DNA of 64,000 nucleotides from Bacillota bacterium. GTDB taxonomy: Bacteria > Bacillota > Clostridia > Christensenellales > SZUA-584. The position numbers and the translations under genes were made by a program. Below are positions 48,012 to 56,977 of this stretch, one piece after another. A model generated the notes under the pieces. The model was not told the DNA's origin. It saw only the letters and a program-made list of their open reading frames with translations, and ran no database searches. Numbering within the stretch: position 1 is the stretch's first letter; each line of letters begins with the position of its first letter. The stretch covers positions 1 through 64,000 of the forward strand of contig JAEYOE010000006.1 in the NCBI GenBank assembly GCA_023412005.1, given 5' to 3'.

Positions 48012-49320
48012 AGGACTTTCGGAAAAACTTCAGCATGTATTCTCGAAGATAACGAACCGGGGCAAGCTCACCGAGGTGGAGGTGAAGGCCGCGCTGCGCG
48101 AGGTGAAGCTCGTGCTGCTCGAAGCCGACGTCAACTTCAAGGTGGTTAAAAGCTTCTTAAACCGCGTCACCGAGCGTTCCATTGGCGAGGAAGTTTTAAA
48201 GAGCTTGACACCCGGCCAGCAGGTCATCAAAATTGTGCGCGAGGAGCTTGTTGCCGAGCTCGGTGAAAAGCACGTCGGCGTGAACTTTGCCTCGAACCCG
48301 CCCACCATCGTGATGATGTGCGGCCTTCAGGGCGCGGGCAAAACCACCATGTGCGGCAAGCTCGCCAAGCTGTGGAAGAAAGACGGGCGTACCGTGATGC
48401 TTGCGGCGCTCGATATATACCGCCCGGCGGCCATTCGGCAGCTGGAGGTGGTGGCCGAAAAAGCGGGCGCATTGTTCTTCTCGCAGGGCACGCAAGACCC
48501 TGTGAAAACCGCGCAGCAGGCCGTGGCCGAAGCCAAAAAGAAGCTTGTGGACGTGCTGATACTCGACACGGCGGGTCGGCTGCATATTGACGAAGAGATG
48601 ATGGACGAGGTCAAGCGCATCGCGGCAGCGGTGAAACCGCACGAAAAGCTGCTCGTGGTGGATGCGATGACAGGGCAGGATGCGGTCAACGCGGCCTCGG
48701 CCTTCAATGAAAGCCTGGAGCTTAATGGCGTGGTGATAACCAAGCTCGACGGCGATACGCGCGGCGGTGCGGCGATATCCGTTAAATCCGTCACGGGCAA
48801 ACCCATCAAGTTTGCGGGCGTCGGCGAAAAACTGGAGGACGTGGAAGCGTTCCATCCGGATCGCATGGCGGGCAGAATCCTCGGCATGGGCGACGTGCTG
48901 ACGTTGATTGAAAAGGCCGAGCAGAATTTCGATCAGGCCAAAGCGGCGGAGCTGGAAAAGAAGCTCAAGAAAGCCGAGTTCACGCTCGACGATTTTCTGG
49001 AGCAAATGGGGCAGATTAAGAACATGGGCAACCTTGGCGATATGCTCTCGATGCTGCCGGGCGGCAGCAAGCTTGGCAACGTTCAGCTGGACGACAAGCA
49101 GATGGCGCATACCGAGGCCATCATCAAATCGATGACGCCGGATGAAAGACGTAAGCCGCACATTATCGGCGGCAGCCGAAAAAAGCGCATTGCGGCGGGC
49201 AGCGGCACCAAGGTGCAGGATGTGAACAGGCTGCTCACGCAGTTCGAACAGATGACAAAGCTGATGAAGAGCATGTCGGGTAAACGCGGAAGAAAGGGCA
49301 TACCGGGTATGCCGTTCTGA
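48001..49320 (+). CDS. ffh: Signal recognition particle protein Ffh
   Basis: This 439-residue GTPase binds the 4.5S/6S SRP RNA and signal sequences. The N domain is followed by the G domain with MCGLQGAGKTTMCGKLAKLW, ALDIYRPAAIRQLEVVAEK, LILDTAGRLHIDEEMM and ITKLDGDTRGGAAIS. The methionine-rich M domain follows, with FLEQMGQIKNMGNLGDMLSM and SGTKVQDVNRLLTQFEQM. It overlaps ylxM, and rpsP follows. Confidence 0.98.
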   Translation: MAFEGLSEKLQHVFSKITNRGKLTEVEVKAALREVKLVLLEADVNFKVVKSFLNRVTERSIGEEVLKSLTPGQQVIKIVREELVAELGEKHVGVNFASNPPTIVMMCGLQGAGKTTMCGKLAKLWKKDGRTVMLAALDIYRPAAIRQLEVVAEKAGALFFSQGTQDPVKTAQQAVAEAKKKLVDVLILDTAGRLHIDEEMMDEVKRIAAAVKPHEKLLVVDAMTGQDAVNAASAFNESLELNGVVITKLDGDTRGGAAISVKSVTGKPIKFAGVGEKLEDVEAFHPDRMAGRILGMGDVLTLIEKAEQNFDQAKAAELEKKLKKAEFTLDDFLEQMGQIKNMGNLGDMLSMLPGGSKLGNVQLDDKQMAHTEAIIKSMTPDERRKPHIIGGSRKKRIAAGSGTKVQDVNRLLTQFEQMTKLMKSMSGKRGRKGIPGMPF

Positions 49321-49348
49321 TACATACATTACATTATTGGAGGAAATT

Positions 49349-49588
49349 ATGGCGGTAAAAATCAGACTAAAGAGAATCGGTGCGAAAAAGAATCCTTTTT
49401 ACAGAATCGTTGTGGCAGATGCGCGCTCCCCGCGTGACGGTCGTTTTGTCGAAGAAATCGGCAACTACGATCCGATGAGCAAGAAGCTCGTGGTTGACGG
49501 CGACAAGGCTCTGGAATGGATCAAAAACGGCGCACAGCCCACCGAAACGGTAAGATCGCTGCTGAAGAAAAACGGCGTACTGAAATAG
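49349..49588 (+). CDS. rpsP: 30S ribosomal protein S16
   Basis: The protein is 79 residues from ATG 49349 with TTGGAGG upstream; an in-frame ATG 12 bp earlier overlaps that site. The sequence MAVKIRLKRIGAKKNPFYRI and VADARSPRDGRFVEEIGNYD is classic S16. It is followed by khpA, rimM and trmD in the standard order. Confidence 0.98.
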   Translation: MAVKIRLKRIGAKKNPFYRIVVADARSPRDGRFVEEIGNYDPMSKKLVVDGDKALEWIKNGAQPTETVRSLLKKNGVLK

Positions 49589-49597
49589 GTGATGAAT

Positions 49598-49834
49598 ATG
49601 CTTGAGCTGGTTAAATACGTGGCCGAGTCGTTGGTTGACAATCCGTCTGAGGTGAAGGTCAAGCAAGTCGAGGGCGACAAAACCATTGTGCTCGAACTCA
49701 GTGTGGCGCGTGAGGATATGGGTAAGGTGATCGGCAAACAGGGCCGTATAGCCAAAGCCATTCGCGCCGTGGTTAAAGCGGCGTCCACTAAGTCACGCAA
49801 AAAATATGTCGTTGAGATCGTGGAGCATGATTGA
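49598..49834 (+). CDS. khpA: KH-domain RNA-binding protein KhpA (YlqC)
   Basis: This 78-residue RNA-binding protein has MLELVKYVAESLVDNPSEV at the N terminus and the KH motif MGKVIGKQGRIAKAIRAVVK with the GxxG loop (GKQG). ATG 49598 gives the expected length and has AGGTGA upstream; a GTG and an ATG just before lie inside that site. KhpA, with KhpB, influences cell division and small RNA biology in Gram-positives. It overlaps rimM by 8 bp. Confidence 0.95.
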   Translation: MLELVKYVAESLVDNPSEVKVKQVEGDKTIVLELSVAREDMGKVIGKQGRIAKAIRAVVKAASTKSRKKYVVEIVEHD

Positions 49835-50339
49835 AATTGCGCGTATATTAAAGCCGCACGGCATACGGGGCGATTTGAAGGTTCGATTGTTTTCGGATAA
49901 TTTAGATGCCTTTGCCGAGCGTGGCTTTGCCTACTTGAAAAAGGACAGCGACTTTAAACGCACCGCCTACACAGCGGTGCGTATTGACGCGCCGTTCGTT
50001 TATGTTCATTTTGACGGTGTGGACTCGCGCAACGCTGCTGAAATGCTTAATAATGAGACGCTTTACCTGCACCGAGACGAGCTTGAAGAGCTGGACGACG
50101 GTGAGAATTACGTTATCGATTTGGTGGGGCTGAAGGTGCTCGACGAAACAGGCAGCGAGCTTGGCATACTTAAGGACGTATTGCAGCATGGCGCGGCGGA
50201 TGTTTATGTGGTGAAGGGCCAAAGAGGCTTCATGTTTCCCGCCGTGAAACGCGTGATACAAAGCGTTGATGTGAGCGCAGGCGTGATGCGCGTGAATGCG
50301 GCGGCGCTCAGTGAGGTGGCCGTTTATGACGACCTATAA
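49827..50339 (+). CDS. rimM: Ribosome maturation factor RimM
   Basis: This 170-residue protein has an N-terminal domain with IEIARILKPHGIRGDLKVRL and a C-terminal PRC-barrel domain with YVIDLVGLKVLDETGSELGI and MFPAVKRVIQSVDVSAGVMRV. It binds S19 and helps to mature the 30S head. ATG 49827 overlaps the khpA stop. It overlaps trmD by 14 bp. Confidence 0.96.
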   Translation: MIEIARILKPHGIRGDLKVRLFSDNLDAFAERGFAYLKKDSDFKRTAYTAVRIDAPFVYVHFDGVDSRNAAEMLNNETLYLHRDELEELDDGENYVIDLVGLKVLDETGSELGILKDVLQHGAADVYVVKGQRGFMFPAVKRVIQSVDVSAGVMRVNAAALSEVAVYDDL

Positions 50340-51057
50340 TGTGCTGACACTGTTTCCCGAGATGTTTGATTCCGTTTGCGGAGCCAGCATCTGGGCGCGC
50401 GCCATCAAGGCGGGACATATCGCCGTCAACACCGTCAACATACGCGACTGGGCAACCGACAAGCATCGCCGCGCGGACGACTATCCGTTGGGCGGCGGCG
50501 TGGGCATGGTGTTAAAGCCGGAACCCGCAGATGCCTGCTTTAACCACATCAAAAACGGCTGCGAGGCTCCTGCCATCAATATCTACTTGTCACCGTGCGG
50601 CAAAACGCTGTCGCACACATTGGTGACGGCACTCTCAGAGTACCGCACGGTCAACCTTTTGTGCGGCCATTATGAGGGTGTGGACGCGCGGATTATCAAG
50701 CGGCATATTGATCTTGAGGTGTCCATCGGCGATTATGTGCTCACCGGCGGCGAGCTTGCGGCGATGGTGCTGATTGATGCATGCATCCGTCATGTGGATG
50801 GCGTGCTCGGCAACGGAGAATCGGCAGCGGGCGAATCGTTTAGTGAATCGCTGCTTGAGTTTCCGCAGTATACGCGCCCGGCGCAGTATGGCGGCGACGC
50901 GGTGCCAGAGGTTCTGCTGTCGGGTCATCACGCAAACGTCGAAAAATACAGACGACGAATGTCTCTGAAAGAGACGGCATTCCGGCGGCCTGATTTGCTG
51001 TCAAAAGCGCGGCTGAAAAAAAAGGATATCGATTTTTTAATAAGTGACGATGATTAG
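50326..51057 (+). CDS. trmD: tRNA (guanine-N1-)-methyltransferase
   Basis: The protein is 243 residues from ATG 50326 inside the end of rimM, with GAGGTGG upstream. The SPOUT-fold signatures are MTTYNVLTLFPEMFDSVCG, DDYPLGGGVGMVLKPEP, LCGHYEGVDARI, SIGDYVLTGGELAAMVLIDA and EFPQYTRPAQYGG. It makes m1G37 in tRNA and prevents frameshifting. The usual next gene, rplS, is not present downstream. Confidence 0.97.
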   Translation: MTTYNVLTLFPEMFDSVCGASIWARAIKAGHIAVNTVNIRDWATDKHRRADDYPLGGGVGMVLKPEPADACFNHIKNGCEAPAINIYLSPCGKTLSHTLVTALSEYRTVNLLCGHYEGVDARIIKRHIDLEVSIGDYVLTGGELAAMVLIDACIRHVDGVLGNGESAAGESFSESLLEFPQYTRPAQYGGDAVPEVLLSGHHANVEKYRRRMSLKETAFRRPDLLSKARLKKKDIDFLISDDD

Positions 51058-51290
51058 GCTTAAACATGGCAATGAGGTTGGCTTTACAGGCAAGGAAGAA
51101 AACTTTTAAATTTAGACAGCGGTCATTTTCAATGTGATTTCCCTCATCATCACACTCCTTCGCTGGTCAAGCTTCGATACTGATTGACCGCGTGTTTTAC
51201 AGTTTTCTCATGATCGGTCTTTTGATTATCAGTATTACACCGCTGTCAGCAAAAAGAAAATGAACGATCAGTGAACAAATAGCTGCACAA

Positions 51291-51319
51291 TTGAAAAAGA
51301 AGACAAAATATGCTAAAAT
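51291..51319 (+). promoter_or_regulatory. Promoter of the phosphodiester glycosidase gene
   Basis: TTGAAA (51291-51296) and TAAAAT (51314-51319) have a 17-bp spacer. The remainder of the gap from 51058 to 51412 shows no gene. Confidence 0.7.
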
Positions 51320-51412
51320 GCGATTGTTTCTTAAGACGGAATACAGATATGGTCATGATCGCTGATCGTATTCAGAATACTGACAAATCTAATGTGAATC
51401 GGGTAGGGGACT

Positions 51413-52534
51413 ATGCAATACGATAACAGAGGGAATCGGAACAATTTCTTTGATGAGTCTTATGAAAGGCCGCGCAGTGCAGCGAGCCGTTCAAGGCAGC
51501 CTGCAGGCAAGAAAAGAAAAAAGGGCGGGATATCGCTGGCAATGGTTTTCGTGATTGATATCGCTGTTGCGGCACTGGCGCTGCTCATTTTCTCGCTGTA
51601 TTATTTCATTATTCCGAGAGATCTCGGGCAAAATGCAGTTGTGTTACCGGGAGCCATTCCCTCTGAAACAGCCGCTGTATCCGCTTCCGCACCAGTGAGC
51701 AACAACCCCGAACAGGCAGCTGCGCAAATGCCCGCCGAACCCGGCACCGAGTCGCCCGCTGTGGCAGCTGTGGACCCCAATTCGTGGCGTGCCAAGTTTG
51801 CCGACAAGTTTACCGCCGGAGACGTCCAAAAAACCGATAATTCATACAAAAACGCCAACGTCAGCATCTCTGTTGAAAAGGTAGCCAAGGACAGTGTGGT
51901 TTACTTTGTGGCGGATATCTATCTCGCTGATATCAAGTATTTTAAAACAGCTTTTGCGAACGATAAGTTTGCGTCCGGCAACGCTGAATCCACCTTGGAT
52001 ATCGCGGCTGCCAATAATGCGGTTTTTGCTGTTAATGGCGATTATTGCACCAATAACAAAGGGCCTGTTGTGCGAAACGGCGTGCTCTACCGTGACGAAA
52101 CATACAAATCTGACGTGCTTGTGATGAACAACGACGGGTCGATGCAGACATTTTCGCCGGAGGACTTTGATATTGAAGCCATTAAAACAAACGGTGCCTA
52201 CCAAGTTTGGACATTTGGCCCCATGCTGCTTAAAGACGGGCAGGCGATGGAAACGTTCAACAGCACGGTGAATCCGAAGAACCCAAGAACAGCTATAGGC
52301 TATTATGAGCCGGGTCATTACTGTTTTGTTGTGGTGGACGGGCGCCAGCCCGGTTACTCCGACGGGTATTCGACAGCGGAAATGTCGCAGCTGATGGCCA
52401 GCCTTGGGTGCACAGTGGCTTATAATCTTGACGGCGGACGCTCCAGCGAGATGGCATTTAACGGCGCATTTATGAATCAGCCATATGACGGCGGCAGAGG
52501 AACAAGCGATATCCTCTATATCGTCGGTGAATAA
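51413..52534 (+). CDS. Membrane-anchored phosphodiester glycosidase family protein
   Basis: This 373-residue protein has a basic, disordered cytoplasmic N terminus and one membrane helix (residues about 43-66, AMVFVIDIAVAALALLIFSL). An Ala/Pro-rich linker follows, then a C-terminal NAGPA/phosphodiester glycosidase domain outside the cell. Domain landmarks are VFAVNGDYCTNNKGPVVRNG, PRTAIGYYEPGHYCFVVVDG and AYNLDGGRSSEMAFNG. Such enzymes may trim wall or capsule glycans. A small membrane protein gene follows by 8 bp. Confidence 0.88.
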   Translation: MQYDNRGNRNNFFDESYERPRSAASRSRQPAGKKRKKGGISLAMVFVIDIAVAALALLIFSLYYFIIPRDLGQNAVVLPGAIPSETAAVSASAPVSNNPEQAAAQMPAEPGTESPAVAAVDPNSWRAKFADKFTAGDVQKTDNSYKNANVSISVEKVAKDSVVYFVADIYLADIKYFKTAFANDKFASGNAESTLDIAAANNAVFAVNGDYCTNNKGPVVRNGVLYRDETYKSDVLVMNNDGSMQTFSPEDFDIEAIKTNGAYQVWTFGPMLLKDGQAMETFNSTVNPKNPRTAIGYYEPGHYCFVVVDGRQPGYSDGYSTAEMSQLMASLGCTVAYNLDGGRSSEMAFNGAFMNQPYDGGRGTSDILYIVGE

Positions 52535-52542
52535 AGGAGAGA

Positions 52543-52740
52543 ATGATGTTTAAAAGACTGCTTCCGCATTTATGCCTGATACTCTCGTTGATGATGCTAA
52601 CGTTTTTCGTGGTGGATATATTCAACCCCGGTATGGACTTTGTCGGCAATGATATTTTTAAAATTCTTCTGTTGATTTACGGAATTGCGACTGCCATTCT
52701 CTCAAGTGTACTGATTGTTTACTACCACAGAAAATCGTAA
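52543..52740 (+). CDS. Small membrane protein with two helices (65 aa)
   Basis: This 65-residue hydrophobic protein has two membrane helices, HLCLILSLMMLTFFVVDIF and ILLLIYGIATAILSSVLIVY, and a basic C terminus, so both ends are probably inside. It has a good ribosome binding site (AAGGAGAG) and directly follows the phosphodiester glycosidase gene, with which it is likely cotranscribed. No family was recognised. Confidence 0.75.
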   Translation: MMFKRLLPHLCLILSLMMLTFFVVDIFNPGMDFVGNDIFKILLLIYGIATAILSSVLIVYYHRKS

Positions 52741-52803
52741 ATACTTTAAAAGGATAACGCGACTTCGAAAAGTGAAGTCGACTGATCCGATAGATATCTA
52801 TTC

Positions 52804-52845
52804 GCCCCGTCGGCACTGACAGGCATGGCGGGGTGTTTGTTTGTA
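52804..52845 (+). terminator. Terminator-like hairpins after the small membrane protein gene
   Basis: CCCCG (52805-52809) and CGGGG (52829-52833) bound a hairpin followed by TGTTTGTTTG. A smaller hairpin CGACTTC/GAAGTCG lies upstream at about 52760-52781. Confidence 0.6.
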
Positions 52846-52870
52846 AAATGTAGATGGGCGCAAGGAGAAC

Positions 52871-54025
52871 ATGTTGAGAAAAAAGACTTCGATCTTGCTG
52901 GTTGTGCTGGCGTTAATGCAGCTGATGGCCTGCACAAATAACGGGCCCAATACCACGCAGACAGCACCGGCAACGGTGCAGCCGGGCGATTTACAAGTTT
53001 ATTTCATAGATGTGGGCAAGGGCGACGCTGCGCTGATCGGTCTGCCCGGCAGCCGCTGGGTGATGGTTGATACCGGCCCCAAGGAAGGGTTCCCGGAAAT
53101 CGGCCGGACACTCATCAAACACGGCGTGACGCATCTCGACGCAATATTCGTGACGCATGGTCATAAAGACCATATCGGCGGCCTTAACAGCGTGCTGAAA
53201 ATTGCCAAGAGCGACTGTATCTACACGATACCGGACTGTCTGGACGACAAAGAAATTTCGGATGCCAAAGAGGAGTTTGGCATCGAAATAAAAACAACGG
53301 CAGCAGGCCAAAGCATACAAATTGCAGATGCCGTTTTTAACGTGCTCGGGCCGCTCGAAAACCACGAAGATGAAAACGAAAACAGCATGGTGCTGAAGTT
53401 TGTGTATAAAGATAAGCGCATTTTGTTTACGGCAGATCAGCTCTCCAGGGCGGAAAAGGGCCTTCTTGACAGCGGCAAGGATTTAGCGGCTGATGTTCTT
53501 AAAGTGGCCTATCACGGCGGTGCCGAATCCACCTCGGCGCAGTTTGTGAAGGCTGTCAGCCCCGCGTTTGCCGTGATACCGACAGACGAGACAAGGCCTG
53601 CAGCGCAGCAAACACTGTCCGTTTTAGCACAGGCCGGCGCGCAAACAAGTATTCTGGGAGACACAGGCACACTTTTTTATGATGGCACAAGTCTTATTAA
53701 GGTTCCTGTGCCAGCGGGTGAAGTGCCGGATGTTTCTGTCAGCGAAAAGGATACAAAAGCAGAATTCGTCACAATGACAAACAATACACAGCAGGCGGTT
53801 GATTTGACAGGGTGGTGCCTGTATTCAGAAAAAGGTGCCGACGTGTACTTTTTCCCTTCAGAGACTGTTTTGCCTGCCAACAACAGCCTGACTGTTTATT
53901 CCGGAAAAATGGCAGATACCAATCAAGGCGGTTTGGTCTGGACATCGAAAAATATTTGGAGCAACAAAAAGGATGATATCTGCCTGCTTTTTGACGCGAG
54001 CGGCAGGCTGGTAAGCAGCCGATGA
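52871..54025 (+). CDS. Secreted ComEC/Rec2-like metallo-hydrolase with C-terminal lamin-tail domain
   Basis: This 384-residue lipoprotein-type protein has a signal ending LMQLMAC near residue 18. The metallo-beta-lactamase fold of the ComEC type follows: LQVYFIDVGKGDAALIGLPG, the metal motif THGHKDHIGG near residue 93, and later KVAYHGGAEST. The last 110 residues form a lamin-tail (LTD) Ig-like domain: FVTMTNNTQQAVDLTGWCLY and LPANNSLTVYSG. It is a free hydrolase without ComEC's channel. An extracellular nuclease or phosphodiesterase role is likely but unproven. Confidence 0.87.
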   Translation: MLRKKTSILLVVLALMQLMACTNNGPNTTQTAPATVQPGDLQVYFIDVGKGDAALIGLPGSRWVMVDTGPKEGFPEIGRTLIKHGVTHLDAIFVTHGHKDHIGGLNSVLKIAKSDCIYTIPDCLDDKEISDAKEEFGIEIKTTAAGQSIQIADAVFNVLGPLENHEDENENSMVLKFVYKDKRILFTADQLSRAEKGLLDSGKDLAADVLKVAYHGGAESTSAQFVKAVSPAFAVIPTDETRPAAQQTLSVLAQAGAQTSILGDTGTLFYDGTSLIKVPVPAGEVPDVSVSEKDTKAEFVTMTNNTQQAVDLTGWCLYSEKGADVYFFPSETVLPANNSLTVYSGKMADTNQGGLVWTSKNIWSNKKDDICLLFDASGRLVSSR

Positions 54026-54174
54026 TAAACAGCCTTGAAAATTCTGTTTATTTTTTTGTCGGATAACTATATAATAAAAAGATGCACGTATATGATCAGC
54101 TTCGATCATACTTAATAGAATGGGAAGCCATTAAGCCGGTATCTAAAGCATACCGGGATATTTGAACGGGAAAT

Positions 54175-55830
54175 ATGGGATCACATAAGAATTTCATTAA
54201 AGGTGCGGCGATATTAAGCGGCCTCGGGATGGTCTCCAAGGTCATTGGTGCCGTTTATACGATCGTCACAGCTTATATAATTAACGAGAACGGTATGGCG
54301 TATTATGGGCGTGCTTTTCCCATATATACGTTTTTGCTTGCTTTCTCCAGCGCAGGGTTACCGGTTGCCATCGCCAAGCTGGTGGCCGAGAGAACAACAC
54401 TCGGCGACTACAAAGCCGGCTATGCCGTATTTCGCAAAGCCCTAAAAGCGATGTTTTTCATCGGGCTGTTAACCACCGTTATTATGATCGCTTTCAGCGG
54501 ACAGATTGCAGCGGCTCTCGGCAGCCCCGACACGAAGTACGCAATCATGGCGCTGGGGCCGTCGCTGTTCTTTGTGTCAATCATGTCTGCATACAGAGGC
54601 TACTTCCAGGGCATGCAGCGTATGACCCCCACAGCCATTTCTCAGATGATTGAGCAGATTGTCAAGGTGGTAGCGGGGCTGACTCTTGCGTATTTGTGGA
54701 GCCAGCAGGGGCCAATCTACGGTGCTGCCGGTGCGGTGCTCGGTATCAGCATATCTGAGGTCGTCGCCTGCCTCTACATGATGGTGATCTATAAGAAGAA
54801 GATCAGCATATTCAGACGACGTGAGAAATCGGCAAGATATACGGAACTGACGCGGAACATTGGCAGACGTCTCTTCTATCTGGCTGCGCCCATCATCGTC
54901 GGGGCGTGTGCCATCCCGATTGTTCAGAACGCGGACTCTGCGATGATTACACATACGCTCAATGGCATGGACAGCGTTTTGCTGATCGGTAAGGAAATTG
55001 CATTAAATCCGAAGATGGTTGATTCGCTATTCAGTCTGGCCACCACGCTGCCCAACTCAATCATCAATTTACCGGCGATTTTTTCTACGTCGCTGGCGAT
55101 GAGCCTGGTACCGGCCATTGCGGCGGCTAAAACCGAGCATAACTTAAGAAACATCGCGTCCAAGGCAAACATAGGCATGAAGCTGTCGATGCTGGTCGGG
55201 CTGCCGAGCGCAGCAGGACTTTATTTTCTCTCAACGCCGATCATGCATCTTCTCTACAGAAATTTGAAGGGCGATATGCTGCTCATAGGCGGGCAGATGC
55301 TGGGCATACTTGCGATAACAGTTTTCTTCATGACGATACTGCAAACCATGACGGGCATTTTGCAGGGGCTTGGGAAAACTTATCTGCCGGTGATCAATCT
55401 GTTTATTGGTATCGGCGTGAAAATCGGTATCAGCGTTCTGACGATACCGATACCTGAGATCAACGTTCAGGGCTCACCGTACGGCACGATCGCCTGCTAT
55501 GCCATAGCGGCGCTGCTCGATGTGATTTGCGTCATGCGGCACGCGCATATGCGCGTAAAAGTTATGGATTGCTTTATCAAACCACTGCTGGCCACAGGGG
55601 GCATGAGCGCCGCCATATATTTTCTGATGCCGAACGTCCCATCCGGATTGTATTCGGGCGCGAGAACGCTCGTTGTGATTGCGACGGCTGTTCTCATTTA
55701 CTTGCTGCTGATATTCGTTTTCGGCGCACTCAAGCCTGATGATATGAAGTTTATTCCCGGCGGCGGTAAAATCACGTCGCTGATGTATCGCTTAAGAATT
55801 TGGAGATCGAATTACAGATACAGAGAGTAA
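54175..55830 (+). CDS. MOP-superfamily flippase (SpoVB/YtgP/MurJ type)
   Basis: This 551-residue protein has about 14 membrane helices. The start KNFIKGAAILSGLGMVSKVI and AIAKLVAERTTLGDYKAGY are typical of the SpoVB/YtgP family of Gram-positive lipid-linked oligosaccharide flippases, and GYFQGMQRMTPTAISQMIEQ is a highly conserved family block. Members move lipid II or other polyprenyl-linked precursors, or act in cortex synthesis (SpoVB). Which one applies cannot be decided without a tree. It is preceded by a hairpin CCGGTAT/ATACCGG at 54138-54158. Confidence 0.87.
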   Translation: MGSHKNFIKGAAILSGLGMVSKVIGAVYTIVTAYIINENGMAYYGRAFPIYTFLLAFSSAGLPVAIAKLVAERTTLGDYKAGYAVFRKALKAMFFIGLLTTVIMIAFSGQIAAALGSPDTKYAIMALGPSLFFVSIMSAYRGYFQGMQRMTPTAISQMIEQIVKVVAGLTLAYLWSQQGPIYGAAGAVLGISISEVVACLYMMVIYKKKISIFRRREKSARYTELTRNIGRRLFYLAAPIIVGACAIPIVQNADSAMITHTLNGMDSVLLIGKEIALNPKMVDSLFSLATTLPNSIINLPAIFSTSLAMSLVPAIAAAKTEHNLRNIASKANIGMKLSMLVGLPSAAGLYFLSTPIMHLLYRNLKGDMLLIGGQMLGILAITVFFMTILQTMTGILQGLGKTYLPVINLFIGIGVKIGISVLTIPIPEINVQGSPYGTIACYAIAALLDVICVMRHAHMRVKVMDCFIKPLLATGGMSAAIYFLMPNVPSGLYSGARTLVVIATAVLIYLLLIFVFGALKPDDMKFIPGGGKITSLMYRLRIWRSNYRYRE

Positions 55831-55903
55831 CGGCCTAGTGGTTAGTATTATTAAGTTAATAAACGAAAGTTTTATTTTTTTGCGATAACTTACGGAGGAC
55901 ATA

Positions 55904-56842
55904 ATGGCTCAAAGAAACTGGAAAGGCAGCGTTTTATTGCTGTTGGCTGCGTTAATATGGGGCGCGGCGTTCATTGCCCAGAAAATCGGCATGGTGGAAA
56001 TCGGCACGTTTACGTTTTCGGCCACACGCTTTATGCTCAGCGGTCTTGTGCTGCTGCCTGTCGCACTCATGCGAAAGACCAAAACACAGCCTGCGGCAGC
56101 AAGCGACATAAAAAAAACAAGCGGCAGAAAGCTATTGATGGTTGGCGGCATATTATGCGGTGTATTTCTCGCTCTTGCGACCAACGCCCAGCAGATGGGC
56201 ATTGCCTCCACATCGGCGGGCAAGGCTGGTTTCATCACGGCGCTGTATATCGTTTTTGTGCCGATATTGCGTCTTTTCAGCAAGAAGAAGATATCAGCCG
56301 CCGTTTGGGTCAGCGTGGCGGTGGCGGTGGTCGGGTTCTATCTGCTCAGCGAAAAAGAAGGCATATCCATCAACGAGGGCGATGCGATTGTGCTGTTAAG
56401 CGCTCTGCTGTTTTCATTCCACATTCTCGTGATCGACAAGTACACGTCGTATGCTGACGGCATCAAGATATCGTGCATCCAGTCGTTTGCGGCGGCGGTG
56501 ATTTCTGCCGTTTGCATGTTGATATTTGAGAAGCCTAGCATTGATACCATACTTGCGTGCTGGCTGCCCATTGTTTACCTCGGCGTGGCCTCGGGAGCCG
56601 TGGGGTATACGCTGCAAATTATCGGCCAAAAGTATGCCGAACCCGCGTCCGCTTCGCTGATTTTGAGTCTGGAATCGGTTTTTGCCGCAGTGTTTGGGGT
56701 GTTGTTTCTTGCAGAAGGATTCACGTCGCAGGAACTGATTGGCTGTATACTCGTGTTCGGCGCAACGATATTGTCACAGTTAACGCCGAGGAAGAAATCC
56801 TCTCTTCAATCAAAAAAAGAAAAAGCCGAGCAGCCAGAATAA
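55904..56842 (+). CDS. DMT superfamily (EamA) transporter
   Basis: This 312-residue membrane protein has two EamA repeats of five helices. The first begins LLLLAALIWGAAFIAQKIGM and the second near AIVLLSALLFSFHILVIDKY. The later GYTLQIIGQKYAEPASASLI and FAAVFGVLFLAEGFTSQELI are typical of EamA repeat ends. A good ribosome binding site (CGGAGG) precedes ATG 55904. The substrate is unknown; metabolites or amino acids are usual for the family. Confidence 0.92.
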   Translation: MAQRNWKGSVLLLLAALIWGAAFIAQKIGMVEIGTFTFSATRFMLSGLVLLPVALMRKTKTQPAAASDIKKTSGRKLLMVGGILCGVFLALATNAQQMGIASTSAGKAGFITALYIVFVPILRLFSKKKISAAVWVSVAVAVVGFYLLSEKEGISINEGDAIVLLSALLFSFHILVIDKYTSYADGIKISCIQSFAAAVISAVCMLIFEKPSIDTILACWLPIVYLGVASGAVGYTLQIIGQKYAEPASASLILSLESVFAAVFGVLFLAEGFTSQELIGCILVFGATILSQLTPRKKSSLQSKKEKAEQPE

Positions 56843-56881
56843 AATGGATGCATTTTTGTGCTGGAAACAACGGCGCTAAGC

Positions 56882-56910
56882 TTGTTTTTGCTTGACGAAA
56901 TGAGTATAAA
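56882..56910 (+). promoter_or_regulatory. Promoter of the amino-acid ABC importer operon
   Basis: TTGTTT (56882-56887) and TATAAA (56905-56910) have a 17-bp spacer, 67 bp before the substrate-binding protein gene. Confidence 0.6.
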
Positions 56911-56977
56911 ATGAGAATATAAACTTGTTTAATATTTTAGCACACTAAAAATTAATTTTATTATAAGGGGAAAACAA

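Noticed and set aside
48196..49329. 377-codon frame on the minus strand opposite ffh
   Set aside because: It is antisense to a conserved GTPase gene. The His/Arg-rich product is typical of shadow translation of GC-rich coding DNA.
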